Shown: in pieces, positions 1 to 7,974 of the stretch
Numbering within the stretch: position 1 is the stretch's first letter
Layout of the letters: the number at the start of each line of letters is the position of its first letter
Assembly (NCBI GenBank): GCA_035934535.1
Contig: DASYXS010000052.1
Span: 1-38,038, forward strand
DNA from: DASSJF01 sp035934535
Lineage (GTDB): Bacteria; Sysuimicrobiota; Sysuimicrobiia; Sysuimicrobiales; Segetimicrobiaceae
Direction: 5' to 3'
DNA: 38,038 nucleotides
Translations under genes and position numbers: made by a program
Notes under the pieces: generated by a model
Database searches by the model: none
What the model was told of the DNA's origin: nothing
The model's input: only the letters and a program-made list of their open reading frames with translations

Positions 1-527
1 CACTTTTGAAGCAGCAGGACGGTCCCGCCGGCCCCCGGCGTGCCGTCCGGTACCACGAGGACCCCGGGCGCTTCCAGCAGGCTCGGGTTTTCGGTCCCGT
101 CGATGAAACCGGTGAGATCGTGGTCGTAGCGGTAGGGCCAACTCGACGTCTCGTCGGCGACCGACGCGACACCGGCCAGGGCGGCGATCGCCTGGCGCGA
201 CTCATCGAACACGACGTCGTAGGCGCTGCCGGAGAGCCAGAGCACCGCGTCGTGCTGCGTCGCGGGCATGACGTACCCGTCGGCTCCGCGGATGGCGCGG
301 TTGAAGCCCGCGACGCCCGACGGCGTCCCGTCGGGCACCAACCCGCGCCACAATTCCGGCCGGAATCCCGAAACGAGATTGATGCCGCCGATTGTCGTGC
401 GGGGTTCTCGGAGGTTGGTCATCGCCGTGACGAGGTCGCGGGGGTGTGTGCCGCGCCGGAGGTCGAACTCGAGGTAGGCGTGAGAGGGGGTGCCGAGGGC
501 GAAGATTCCACTTTGAGGCGTACTCAT
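1..527 (-). CDS. Dyp-type peroxidase, N-terminal part (runs off left edge)
   Basis: The minus strand reads without a stop from an ATG at 527 to the window edge, giving 175 residues of the amino-terminal half of a dye-decolorizing heme peroxidase. The diagnostic GxxDG motif appears as GFIDGTENP at residues 140-148; Asp143 is the family's catalytic acid that helps cleave peroxide. The last visible residues, GTVLLLQK, fit the strand that follows in the family. No signal peptide is visible, so it is probably cytoplasmic or encapsulin-loaded; the C-terminus that would carry a loading peptide and the proximal heme histidine lie outside the window. A GGTGAGGA ribosome site precedes the ATG. It is divergent from the FAD oxidoreductase at 684. 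Confidence 0.88.
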   Translation of the reverse strand, partial: MSTPQSGIFALGTPSHAYLEFDLRRGTHPRDLVTAMTNLREPRTTIGGINLVSGFRPELWRGLVPDGTPSGVAGFNRAIRGADGYVMPATQHDAVLWLSGSAYDVVFDESRQAIAALAGVASVADETSSWPYRYDHDLTGFIDGTENPSLLEAPGVLVVPDGTPGAGGTVLLLQK

Positions 528-683
528 CGTGTCCTCACCGTTTCCCATCGGTAGAGTGGGTGAACTCGGAGTTCCGAACCCGATGCCCGAACCCCTTGCC
601 GTCGAGAACGGTGCGGAATAGCAGTGGATCGCCCGCGGCCGGGTGAGTAGGGGCCCCACCCGGCCGCGCAGAAGGCGACGTGA

Positions 684-1805
684 ATGAGCGGCAGCGCGGA
701 CGTGGTCATCATCGGCGGCGGGATCGTCGGTATCTCGGCCGCCTATTTCCTGGCCGAAGCCGGCGTGCGCGACGTCGTCGTCCTCGAGCAGGCCACGGTG
801 GGCGCCGGCGCCACCGCTCGGGCGGCCGGCGTCATGTTGGTGCAGAGCGGCTCGGATGCCGATCTCGCCTTTCAGTTGGAGGCCATCGCCGTCCACCGGC
901 GCTTCCACGACGAAGTTGGGACCGACGTGCGCGCGTCGGGATCACTGCTGCTCTGGCGCTCGGCCGGCGAGGCGCAGGCCGCGCGGGACCGGGTCGGATT
1001 TCACGCGGACCGCGGCATCACGGTGGAGGCCCTCGGCCCCGACGACCTTCGCCGGGAGTTTCCGTATCTCGCCGCCGATGACGTGGTCCTGGGGACGCAC
1101 ACCACCGCCGATCAATGGGCCACCCCGCTGGCGACGGTCCGGCGGCTCGCCGGCGCCGCCCGCGACCGCGGCGTCGTCATTCGGGAAGGCTCCCGCGTTG
1201 TCGATGTCGAGACCGACGGCAACCGGGTGCAGCGGGTCGTGACACAAGACGGCGGCACGGCCGCGGGGAGCGTGATCAACGCCGCCGGCGCGTGGGCGCG
1301 CGATCTCGGCGAATTGAACGGCGTGCGGCTGCCGGTGTCGCCGCGGAAGCGCCAGGTGTTCGTCCTCGAGCCCCCGCCCGAAGTTCCGTCCGACTCGGTC
1401 TTTATAATGGAAGAAGCAGAGGACTTCTACTGCAAGACACGCGCGGAAGGGCTGATCATGGTCTGCGGTCAGCCTCCCGGGGAAACGTTCGACGACGTGG
1501 TGGAATGGGGTTACCTCGACGACGCCCTCTCCCGCACCGAGCGGCGGATCCCCGCGGCCAGGTCGATGCCCATCGTCGCCGCCTGGGCCGGGATCCGGCC
1601 CGTCTCACCCGATGGGAAGCCATCTTTGGGACCGGCGCCCGATCTCGAAGGCTACTATATCGCCGGAGGTTTCGGCGGCCAGGGCTTCACGCAGGGCCCG
1701 CTCGGCGGCCGGCTCGTGGCGGAGCTGATCACAACGGGCAGGCCGAGTCTCGATCTGACGCCCTTCCGGCCCGACCGCGCCGTCCGTCCGTCCCGGTCTC
1801 GCTGA
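684..1805 (+). CDS. FAD-dependent oxidoreductase of the D-amino acid oxidase/sarcosine oxidase-beta fold
   Basis: A 373-residue flavoprotein. The amino terminus carries the dinucleotide-binding fold VVIIGGGIVGIS, with the GxGxxG glycines at residues 11, 13 and 16. The carboxy terminus carries the second FAD-contact block, RPVSPDGKPSLGP followed by YYIAGGFGGQGFTQGP. This layout is typical of the DAO family (glycine/sarcosine/dimethylglycine and D-amino acid oxidases, and soluble dehydrogenases) that oxidise secondary or primary amines. The substrate cannot be told from sequence. The ATG at 684 is the first in frame. It starts a plus-strand run that continues into tatD 21 bases after its stop. 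No transmembrane segment is visible. Confidence 0.85.
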   Translation: MSGSADVVIIGGGIVGISAAYFLAEAGVRDVVVLEQATVGAGATARAAGVMLVQSGSDADLAFQLEAIAVHRRFHDEVGTDVRASGSLLLWRSAGEAQAARDRVGFHADRGITVEALGPDDLRREFPYLAADDVVLGTHTTADQWATPLATVRRLAGAARDRGVVIREGSRVVDVETDGNRVQRVVTQDGGTAAGSVINAAGAWARDLGELNGVRLPVSPRKRQVFVLEPPPEVPSDSVFIMEEAEDFYCKTRAEGLIMVCGQPPGETFDDVVEWGYLDDALSRTERRIPAARSMPIVAAWAGIRPVSPDGKPSLGPAPDLEGYYIAGGFGGQGFTQGPLGGRLVAELITTGRPSLDLTPFRPDRAVRPSRSR

Positions 1806-1826
1806 CGCCGGGCCCCCCGAATCCCC

Positions 1827-2639
1827 GTGTGGATCGACGCGCACCTGCATCTCGACGCCGCCGAATTCGAGTCCGACCGTGACGAGGTCGTGGCGCGTGC
1901 CGCCTCCGCCGCGGTTGGATGGATGGTCTCTGCCGCGACGACCGTCGCCGGCGCCGAACGCGTCGTCGCCCTGACCCGCCGTTATCCCGCCGTTCGGGCC
2001 GCGGTCGGCGTGCATCCGGAGCGCGCCGGCGAGGTGGATGCGGCCGCCATCGACGCGCTCGAGCGCCTCGCCCGCGATCGGGCGGTCGTGGCGATCGGCG
2101 AGATCGGTCTCGATTACGTGCGCGGCGTCGCGACCAAGACGGCGCAGATCGACGCGTTTCGCGCGCAGGTCCGGCTGGCGCGCCGGCTCGACCTGCCGGT
2201 CGTGGTCCACGATCGCGAGGCGCACGACGACGTCGAGGGGATACTAGGAGAGGAAGGCGCGTCGAAGGTGATCCTTCATTGTTTTTCGGGCCCGCCGGAG
2301 ATGGCGGCGCGGTGCGCCGCGGCGGGATGGATGGTCTCGCTCGCGGGGCCGGTGACCTTCAAGAACGCCGGGAGTCTCCGGGACGTGGCGCGGGCGCTGC
2401 CGGACGACCGGCTGCTGGTCGAGACGGACTCGCCGTACCTCAGCCCGGTGCCGGTGCGGGGCCGCCGGTGCGAGCCCGCCTTCGTCGTCCACACGGCGCG
2501 CGCGATCGCGGCACTGCGCGGCGTCCCGCTGCGCACGTTCGAGGCCGTTGTGGAGCGGAACGCCAGCCGCGCCTTCGGCGTTTCCGAAGAGAGGTCTCCG
2601 TCAGGGAGCGACGAACGGTCGGCGGAGAAGGAGCGGTGA
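1827..2639 (+). CDS. tatD: TatD family metal-dependent deoxyribonuclease
   Basis: A 270-residue TIM-barrel hydrolase of the amidohydrolase superfamily. The two-metal site is complete: H6 and H8 in DAHLHLD, E92 in GEIGLDY, H128 in VVHDRE, H151 in ILHCFSG and D201 in ETDSPYLSP. Family members act as 3'-5' exonucleases and have been linked to DNA repair and quality control; the role here is inferred from family. The start is GTG at 1827, because translation from there gives the canonical first strand (WIDAHLHLD) with no in-frame ATG nearby. The stop overlaps a possible GTG start of the M48 protease, suggesting coupled translation. The C-terminal 20 residues are charged and probably disordered. 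Confidence 0.9.
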   Translation: MWIDAHLHLDAAEFESDRDEVVARAASAAVGWMVSAATTVAGAERVVALTRRYPAVRAAVGVHPERAGEVDAAAIDALERLARDRAVVAIGEIGLDYVRGVATKTAQIDAFRAQVRLARRLDLPVVVHDREAHDDVEGILGEEGASKVILHCFSGPPEMAARCAAAGWMVSLAGPVTFKNAGSLRDVARALPDDRLLVETDSPYLSPVPVRGRRCEPAFVVHTARAIAALRGVPLRTFEAVVERNASRAFGVSEERSPSGSDERSAEKER

Positions 2640-2647
2640 GAAGCGGG

Positions 2648-3841
2648 ATGAGGAGACGGCAGGAGGCCGCGAAGCGGCCGGAGGTCCCGCGGCAGACCGG
2701 CGGGCGCCGCCGCCGCGGGGTCGCGCTGCTGCTTGTAATGGCGACCGCCGTCGTGTTGGCCGGTATGCCCGGCGGACCGCCCCCCGCCGCCGCGCTGACG
2801 TTTCCGTCGACCGCGGATGAGGTCAAGTTCGGCGCCCAAATCGCCAAGTCGATTGAATCGCAGTTCCGCCTGATCAACGATCCGACGCAGGTGGCCCGTC
2901 TTCAGCGGGTGGGCGACGCGGTCGCCCGCGTGGTGGAGCGCCAGGACCTCCCGTACCGTTTCAAGATCGTCTCCGTGCCCGGCATCAACGCGCTCTCGAT
3001 CCCCGGCGGATGGATTTACGTCACCGAGGGAATGATGCGGTTCGTGCGCTCCGACGACGAGCTCGCGGCCGTGCTCGCGCACGAGATGACCCACGTCAAC
3101 CACCGACACTACTACATCCAGGCGGACCGCGAACGGCATATGACGCCGGCCCTGCTGGTCGCGCTGGCGCTGTCCGTGCTCGCCCATTCCCCGGCGCCGC
3201 TGCTCGGCGCCCAGATCTCCCTAGCGGCCGTCATGAACGACTACCAGCGCGACCTGGAGCACGAGGCGGATCTCAACGGGGTGACGTACCTCACGAAGAC
3301 CGGCTACTCGCCCGTCGCGATGCTGACCTTGATGGAGCACCTGGCGCAGGAAAGCCGGTTCACCGCGCACCCCGATCCGACGGGGCTCGAGGACCACCCG
3401 CTTCCACAGGAACGGGTCGATTATGTCCGGGCCGACCTGCTGAGCCGTCACATTCCGATCGTGCGCCGGCCGGTCGAGGGGTACCTCCGAATCGCGCTCG
3501 AGCCGCCGCAGCCCGCCGCCGGCGCGCCGGTGACGATCCGCGTCGACGGCCAGCCCATCGTCACACTGGGGGCGGCCGTCGACGGACAGGCCGCAGCCGA
3601 CCGGGCGCTGGCCCTCGCGGTACGGCTCAACACGTTCTTCAATCGGGATCCCGAACCGTTCGACGTCCGGGCGGTCGCGGCGGGCGGCAGATGGAGCGTC
3701 GTCGGCGGAGAGATGCCGCTGTTTGAGGTTACCCCGCAGGATGCCGGGTTTGCACAGATGTCGGCCGAGGCCCTGGCCGAGGACATCCACGCGAGGCTCA
3801 CGCACGTGATCGCCGCCGCGCCCTACGTCCGGAAGTTCTGA
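2648..3841 (+). CDS. M48 family metalloprotease, exported
   Basis: A 397-residue zinc endopeptidase. After a very basic amino terminus comes a hydrophobic signal or anchor (about residues 25-48), so the protein is probably exported or membrane-tethered. The catalytic HEMTH motif sits at residues 145-149 and the third-ligand block EHEAD at 204-208, the arrangement of M48/BepA-Loi-type proteases that degrade misfolded envelope proteins. The C-terminal 150 residues have no clear motif. The start is ambiguous: ATG at 2648 is used here, but an in-frame GTG at 2636 overlaps the tatD stop as GTGA and lies 2 bases after an AAGGAG. The stop directly abuts the GTG of the ComB-like gene, so tatD, this gene and comB look co-transcribed. 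Confidence 0.88.
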   Translation: MRRRQEAAKRPEVPRQTGGRRRRGVALLLVMATAVVLAGMPGGPPPAAALTFPSTADEVKFGAQIAKSIESQFRLINDPTQVARLQRVGDAVARVVERQDLPYRFKIVSVPGINALSIPGGWIYVTEGMMRFVRSDDELAAVLAHEMTHVNHRHYYIQADRERHMTPALLVALALSVLAHSPAPLLGAQISLAAVMNDYQRDLEHEADLNGVTYLTKTGYSPVAMLTLMEHLAQESRFTAHPDPTGLEDHPLPQERVDYVRADLLSRHIPIVRRPVEGYLRIALEPPQPAAGAPVTIRVDGQPIVTLGAAVDGQAAADRALALAVRLNTFFNRDPEPFDVRAVAAGGRWSVVGGEMPLFEVTPQDAGFAQMSAEALAEDIHARLTHVIAAAPYVRKF

Positions 3842-4639
3842 GTGGAGGTCCACGTCGCATTCCTGCCGCAGGAGGCCGGCGACGTGCGCTGCCGCGTCGC
3901 CGTGGTGATCGACGTGCTGCGGGCGACGACGTCGATGCTTACTCTGCTGGAGCGCGGCTGCGCCGAGGTCGTCGTCGCGCCGAGCGTTGAGGCCGCCCGC
4001 CGCTACGCCGCGGAGAGCGCCCGGAGACGGGTCGTGTCGGCGATCGAGGCCGGGCGCCGAGGGGGAGATGACCCGCCCGCCATTTCGGCGCGGCCGGTTC
4101 GCACGGCCGGAGAAGAAGGCGGGCTTGCGCCGGCGGGCTTCGAGTTCGGCAACAGTCCCTCGGCGTTTGCGCGGGCGGACGTCACGGGGAGCCGGTTTGT
4201 GATCGCGACGACGAACGGCACGAGAGCTCTCCACGCCGTGCGCGGCGCTCCGGCCGTGTTCACCGCGTGTCTGCGGAACCGCGCGGCCGCGGCGCGCGCC
4301 GCGGCCGACGCCGCGCTCCGGGGCGGCTTCGATCTCACCGTGGTCTGCGCGGGCCGGGAGGGGCGGTTCAGCCTCGACGACGCGTACGCCGCCGGCGGGG
4401 TCGTCGAGGCGGTCGCGGAGCACCTCGCGGGCCGCGCGGCGTACACCTCGACCGACGCGGTGCTCGCGGCGCGGACGCTCTATCACGCTTGGTCCGACCC
4501 CATCGACGTATTCCGGCAGACGGCGGGCGGACGGAATATCCTGGCGATTGGACTCGAGGAAGACCTCTGCTACTGCGCGGTGCGGGACTGCTCGGAGCTC
4601 GTCCCGCGAGTCGGGGAGGGGCTCACGCTGCTGGAGTGA
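3842..4639 (+). CDS. comB: 2-phosphosulfolactate phosphatase family protein (ComB-like)
   Basis: A 265-residue protein of the ComB family, which in methanogens removes phosphate from 2-phosphosulfolactate in coenzyme M synthesis. Visible family blocks are VVIDVLRATTSM near residue 20, GFEFGNSPS near 100, TTNGTRAL near 122, VCAGREGRFSLDDAYAAG near 170 and EEDLCYCAVRDCS near 240. About 20 extra residues lie between the VSAIEAG and GEEGGLAP segments, which are normally close together. The start is GTG at 3842, immediately after the protease stop. No other coenzyme M genes are in the window. The family is widespread in bacteria that make no coenzyme M, so the actual substrate here is open (sulfolactate metabolism or another phosphate ester). 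Confidence 0.82.
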   Translation: MEVHVAFLPQEAGDVRCRVAVVIDVLRATTSMLTLLERGCAEVVVAPSVEAARRYAAESARRRVVSAIEAGRRGGDDPPAISARPVRTAGEEGGLAPAGFEFGNSPSAFARADVTGSRFVIATTNGTRALHAVRGAPAVFTACLRNRAAAARAAADAALRGGFDLTVVCAGREGRFSLDDAYAAGGVVEAVAEHLAGRAAYTSTDAVLAARTLYHAWSDPIDVFRQTAGGRNILAIGLEEDLCYCAVRDCSELVPRVGEGLTLLE

Positions 4640-4759
4640 GGCGCGTCCGGCTGCGCCCGGCCGTTGCGGCCGCTCCACCGCGCGATCTGCCAGGTCGCCT
4701 TGAGCATGCGCGTCCAGCACGGACCGTCCCTGCAGGACGGGTCGAAGGAGATCCTCTAC

Positions 4760-5848
4760 GTGACGGCCGGTGAGACCGAGCAGGTCACCATTTCCCCGAT
4801 AACCCGGCGGTTCCTTGGCGTGGCGGCGTGCGTGCTCGCGGCCGCGGTTGGGATGGGCGCGGTTGGCGCGACGGCGGCGCACGCCGCGGAAGTGCTCCTG
4901 CGGGTGGGTGACACCACGGTGCCGCCGGGAACGATCATCGACGGAGACGCGGTCGTAATCGGCGGCACGCTCGACGTAGGCGGGACGGTGACCGGCAACG
5001 CCACCGCGGCGGGAGGGTCCGTCCACGTCAGCGGACACGTCGGCGGCGACGTCCGCGCCTTCGGCGGCAACGTCATTCTCGACTCCACGGCCCTCGTCGG
5101 CGGGACCGTCCAGTCGGCGGGCGGAAGCGTGCGGATCGCTCCGGGCGCAATTATCCGCAAGGCGCCGCCCGGCTACCCGGCACCGGGGACGCCGCCGGCC
5201 CCGTCGGTGCCGCCGATGCCGTTCCCGCCGTCGCCGTCCCCCGGCGCACCATCGCCGCCCCCGTGGCTGTTCCCTGGAGTGCCGTCGTGGATGCCGCCAG
5301 CATTCTTCGGCATCCTGGCCGTGTGGAAGCTCGTGGGGGGTGTCCTGCTCCTCCTCGCGCTCCTCGCCTTCGTCGGGACCGCGTGGATCACGGCCGCCGC
5401 GTTTCCAGGCGTCACGGCGGCGGTTGCGGGTGCCCTCGAGGGGAGCCCGGCCGCGTCCGTCCTCGCGGGCGTGCTGGTGTGGCTGCTCATCGCACCGGTC
5501 GCCGTGCTGCTCGTGTTGAGTGTCGCGGGCATCCTGCTCGTGCTGTTGCTCGTTTCCGCGCTGCTCATCGCGATTCAGTTGGGTCTCAGCGCGGTCGCGG
5601 TGCTGGTAGGGCACCGCGTACGGCCCGGACGAGTCGCGATCGAGGCGGCGGTCGGCGCTCTCTTGCTCGCGATCGCGTTCGCGGTCCCGCATCTTGGCTG
5701 GCTGGCGGGGTTCGCGGCGACGACGTGGGGGACCGGCGGCGTCCTCGTGGCGATCGTGGAGCGGCGCCACCACCGCGGTCCCGTGCCGCCTGCGCCGTCG
5801 ACGCCGTCCGCACCCCCGCCGCCGGCGCCCGCATCGCCCGCAGCATAG
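4760..5848 (+). CDS. Exported membrane protein with bactofilin-like beta-repeat domain
   Basis: A 362-residue protein of unknown role. The GTG at 4760 is preferred because AAGGAG lies 9 bases upstream; it gives a signal peptide of about 42 residues ending in AAHA. Residues about 43-125 form a Gly/Val-rich repeat (blocks such as GTLDVGGTVTGN, GSVHVSGHVGGD, GTVQSAGGSVRI) resembling the right-handed beta-helix of bactofilin/CcmA-type polymer-forming domains. A proline-rich linker of about 45 residues follows, then roughly four to five hydrophobic helices and a Pro/Ala tail. The layout suggests an outward-facing repeat held to the membrane, perhaps scaffolding or sensing. No enzyme motif is visible. 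It lies 120 bases after comB. Confidence 0.7.
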   Translation: MTAGETEQVTISPITRRFLGVAACVLAAAVGMGAVGATAAHAAEVLLRVGDTTVPPGTIIDGDAVVIGGTLDVGGTVTGNATAAGGSVHVSGHVGGDVRAFGGNVILDSTALVGGTVQSAGGSVRIAPGAIIRKAPPGYPAPGTPPAPSVPPMPFPPSPSPGAPSPPPWLFPGVPSWMPPAFFGILAVWKLVGGVLLLLALLAFVGTAWITAAAFPGVTAAVAGALEGSPAASVLAGVLVWLLIAPVAVLLVLSVAGILLVLLLVSALLIAIQLGLSAVAVLVGHRVRPGRVAIEAAVGALLLAIAFAVPHLGWLAGFAATTWGTGGVLVAIVERRHHRGPVPPAPSTPSAPPPPAPASPAA

Positions 5849-5873
5849 CGGCAGGCCGCGCCCGCGTGTCTGT

Positions 5874-5879
5874 TATAAT
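5874..5879 (+). promoter_or_regulatory. -10 box of the tRNA-Arg promoter
   Basis: A perfect TATAAT lies 13 bases before the first base of the tRNA, in otherwise GC-rich DNA. No good -35 hexamer is visible 16-18 bases upstream (GCAGGC there), so only the -10 is called. Confidence 0.6.
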
Positions 5880-5892
5880 AGAAAGGTAACGC

Positions 5893-5968
5893 GCGCCCGT
5901 AGCTCAGCGGATAGAGCGCCGGCCTCCGGAGCCGTAGGTCGGGGGTTCAAATCCCTCCGGGCGCGCCA
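5893..5968 (+). tRNA. tRNA-Arg (anticodon CCG)
   Basis: A full cloverleaf can be drawn. The acceptor GCGCCCG (5893-5899) pairs with CGGGCGC (5958-5964), followed by discriminator G and an encoded CCA (5966-5968). The D stem is GCTC/GAGC. The anticodon stem-loop at 5919-5935 has loop CTCCGGA with anticodon CCG, reading CGG Arg codons; the outermost anticodon-stem pair is C-T. The T stem GGGGG/CCCTC closes loop TTCAAAT. A short T-run follows at 5971-5975. The 3' half is repeated imperfectly at 10147-10193, so this gene looks like the attachment site of the island that follows. Confidence 0.95.
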
Positions 5969-5988
5969 GATTTTTCCGGTCCAGCCCG

Positions 5989-6031
5989 GAGACATAGGTG
6001 ACAGATCGTACCTAACACACAGGTAACACTT
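5989..6031 (+). repeat. Left terminal inverted repeat of the first IS481 element
   Basis: The 43 bases match the reverse complement of 7217-7259 at 36 positions. The transposase stop codon (TAG at 6014-6012) lies inside this repeat. Confidence 0.85.
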
Positions 6032-7193
6032 TGGGCCCGAACGGATTTTCGAGCGGTTCCAGCACGCGCGTCTCCAGGTCAAAGTAGCCCAAGTCATAAT
6101 CCATAAAGCTGACGAGCCAGATGTCGTCGTGCACTTCTTTAATGCCGACGGCTTGTCCCGCAAAGACCTGGCTGATGTTGATCTTCTTGTTGCCCAGACA
6201 GATGCGCCCACACTCCGTGATGACGATAGTTTTGTCGTGGAGCGGATAATCGATATTCGGCAAGCCCGTGTAGGGACGGGGGGAGGGCTGGTAGACGTCC
6301 GCCGGACATTGCATATCCAGCGCTTCGTGCGGGCGTTCGTTGTTGAAGACGTCGATGAATTTATCAAAGCGGGCCTGCTGTTGCAGAAAGTTGGCCGCGG
6401 CGGGCTTCGTGGCTTCTTTCTTGAGCGTCAGGTGCATGCGTTCGTGCCGGCCGGTCTGGTGGGGCTGGCCGGGCTGGATGCGTTCGATGCCAATGCCGAG
6501 GCGTAACCACCAGACCGCCAGCCGGCTCAAGTTGAATAACGCGTGCGCGGACGAGAACGGGACGCCGTTATCGTTGCGGATGTTGGCCGGAAGCCCGTGT
6601 TGTTGAAAGAGCCGCTCAAACACCGTAAACGCATAGGTTTCTTTGGTGGACGAGAGGGCGTCGCAGGCCAGTACAAACCGGCTGGCGTGGTCGGTGACCG
6701 TGAGCGGATAGCAGTAGTGGTGATTCCCCAGCAGGAACTCGCCCTTGTAGTCGGTGCACCACAATTCGTTCGGCCGGTGCCCGAGCGACAACGGGGTGCC
6801 CTGCGCGCGACGCCGCACCCGCCCGCGGCGCTCGACGAGGCCGTGGCGATCCAGGACCGCATGGATGGTGCTTTTGGCGGGGATGGGAATCCCGGAGAAG
6901 CGGCGCAACAAGCGCGCACGGATTTACCGCGCGCCCCAGCTGGCGTGCTCGCGTTTGACATTGAGAATGTAGTTTTCGACTTGAAAGGGCAGCTGGTTGG
7001 CGTAGCGATAGGGCCGCCGGCTGCGGTCCGTGAGCCCGTGGATCCCACACTCCTGATACCGATCGAAGATCTTGTAGCCGGTCTTGCGCGAGATCCCAAA
7101 CTCTCGGCACAGGTCCGCCATCGCCTCACCGGCCAGCCGGCGCGCGACAAACTGCATTCGTTCGTCCATCACCGAACACTCCTTCCAGGGCAT
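6012..7193 (-). pseudogene. IS481-family transposase split by one in-frame TAA
   Basis: The frame from ATG at 7193 (MPWKECSVMDERMQF) to 6012 would encode about 393 residues. It has an N-terminal helix-turn-helix (AMADLCREFGISRKTGYKIF) and an rve-type DDE integrase core with Asp in WCTDYKGEF, Asp in IRNDNGVPF and the Glu region QTGRHERMHLTLK, ending in an SH3-like tail. One codon at 6926-6924 is TAA, between HASWGAR and IRARLLRRFSG. Both halves are in the same frame and the surrounding residues are collinear, so this is a nonsense change (Lys AAA to TAA is the simplest reading) and not a frameshift. The downstream piece alone, from 6911, keeps the catalytic domain but lacks the DNA-binding part. 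Confidence 0.87.
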
Positions 7194-7216
7194 CGCTCCC
7201 CCCCTTTCAGAGGGGG

Positions 7217-7259
7217 AAGTGTTACCCATGTGTCCGGTACAACCTGTTACCTATGTCTC
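7217..7259 (-). repeat. Right terminal inverted repeat of the first IS481 element
   Basis: Partner of 5989-6031; read on the minus strand it begins GAGACATAGGTAACAGG. It lies just upstream of the transposase start, so the transposase promoter may be inside it. Confidence 0.85.
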
Positions 7260-7372
7260 AGGCCGGTCATCCGGGGTTCTAGCATGTAGTCGTGCTGGCG
7301 TTCGGTAGTATCTGATAACGGATTGATAACGGGGGCTGAATCGCGGAATTAACACCGCAAAGTGATCGATGT

Positions 7373-7681
7373 ATGAGCGTCGGCCCTGTCCTATTGTTTG
7401 ACAAATCCACCCTCGAAGGTCTGAGCGTTGATGAATCAGTCTGGCTCGATCAGTTTTTCTTTGCCAACATCACGCCACTGTTCTTCGTGGAGACACTGGC
7501 AGATATTGAGAAGGAAATCAAAGATGGGCGTACCTCCGAACAAGTCGTCGGCAATCTCGCAGAGAAGACGCCGACAGGTGGACTCCCTAACGTCCGGCTT
7601 GTGCAGCGTGTGGGAGTACTTGTTGCCAATTGCGCGGAGTTCGGAAGCTATCCTCGCACTATCGGATCTAACATGTTCTGA
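7373..7681 (+). CDS. Uncharacterised protein, probably C-terminally truncated
   Basis: A 102-residue reading frame. Residues 8-66 (for example LSVDESVWLDQFF, PLFFVETLADIEKE and SEQVVGNLAEKTP) resemble, from memory, the amino terminus of a longer family of hypothetical proteins seen in environmental bacteria. After about residue 75 the sequence no longer looks like that family and ends at TGA 7679-7681, so the gene is probably a remnant whose 3' part was lost or replaced. It is the first gene after the IS and has the lower GC of the island. The function is unknown. The last 34 bases overlap a doubtful minus-strand frame (7648-7974). Confidence 0.5.
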   Translation: MSVGPVLLFDKSTLEGLSVDESVWLDQFFFANITPLFFVETLADIEKEIKDGRTSEQVVGNLAEKTPTGGLPNVRLVQRVGVLVANCAEFGSYPRTIGSNMF

Positions 7682-7974
7682 GTTACTTCGTACCATCGCT
7701 CGCTCAGTGTCTTCAATAGGGCGGGGAACGTCGAAAGGGTGATCTGGCCTTCTGGAAGGGATTGCCACTTTGGCGGCCCATACCGTTCGACGATTTCGCG
7801 CCGGGCTTCCTTAGTATTAGTCTTCGAGGGATTGCGTCGAATGAACGTCGGGGCGCATGCCTGCCGCGAGGGGCTATTGTGCGAGTCCAGGAACATTTCG
7901 TGAAGGTCCACCCGGCACTCGGTGACCACAGAGGGGAACATGAGCAGTTCGCCGCCATTTGCACTGTTTAGCAC
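7648..7974 (-). CDS. Doubtful hypothetical protein
   Basis: A 108-residue minus-strand frame (GTG at 7974, or ATG at 7941) with a protein-like middle and end (EARREIVERYGPPKWQSLPE, then FPALLKTLSERWYEVTQ). It overlaps the 3' end of the 7373 gene and, at its own start, the start of the membrane protein at 7940, which argues against it. I do not recognise a family. It is listed because 7682-7939 otherwise has no plus-strand gene and this frame reads through the whole gap without a stop. Confidence 0.3.
   Translation of the reverse strand: MLNSANGGELLMFPSVVTECRVDLHEMFLDSHNSPSRQACAPTFIRRNPSKTNTKEARREIVERYGPPKWQSLPEGQITLSTFPALLKTLSERWYEVTQNMLDPIVRG

Larger units (their letters stand above)
5988..7260 (-). 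mobile_element. IS481-family insertion sequence, probably inactive
   Basis: About 1.27 kb bounded by inverted ends (5989-6031 and 7217-7259; 36 of 43 bases match). Each end starts GAGACATAGGT and finishes GTAACACTT. It carries a single DDE transposase gene on the minus strand, broken by one in-frame stop. No convincing target duplication is visible outside the ends. Its left end lies only about 20 bases past the tRNA-Arg CCA. Confidence 0.85.

Noticed and set aside
6..554. Plus-strand open frame at the left edge
   Set aside because: The opposite strand encodes a DyP peroxidase with its GxxDG motif; the plus frame is its shadow.
3221..5773. 850-codon open frame on the minus strand
   Set aside because: It runs antisense across the M48, ComB and beta-repeat genes, all of which have clear family motifs; the composition (Arg, Gly, His, Asp-rich) is that of a GC-rich shadow frame.
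5976..7268. CCGGTC on both sides of the first IS as a target duplication
   Set aside because: The two copies sit seven and three bases from the ends, not flush with them, and the motif is common in GC-rich DNA.
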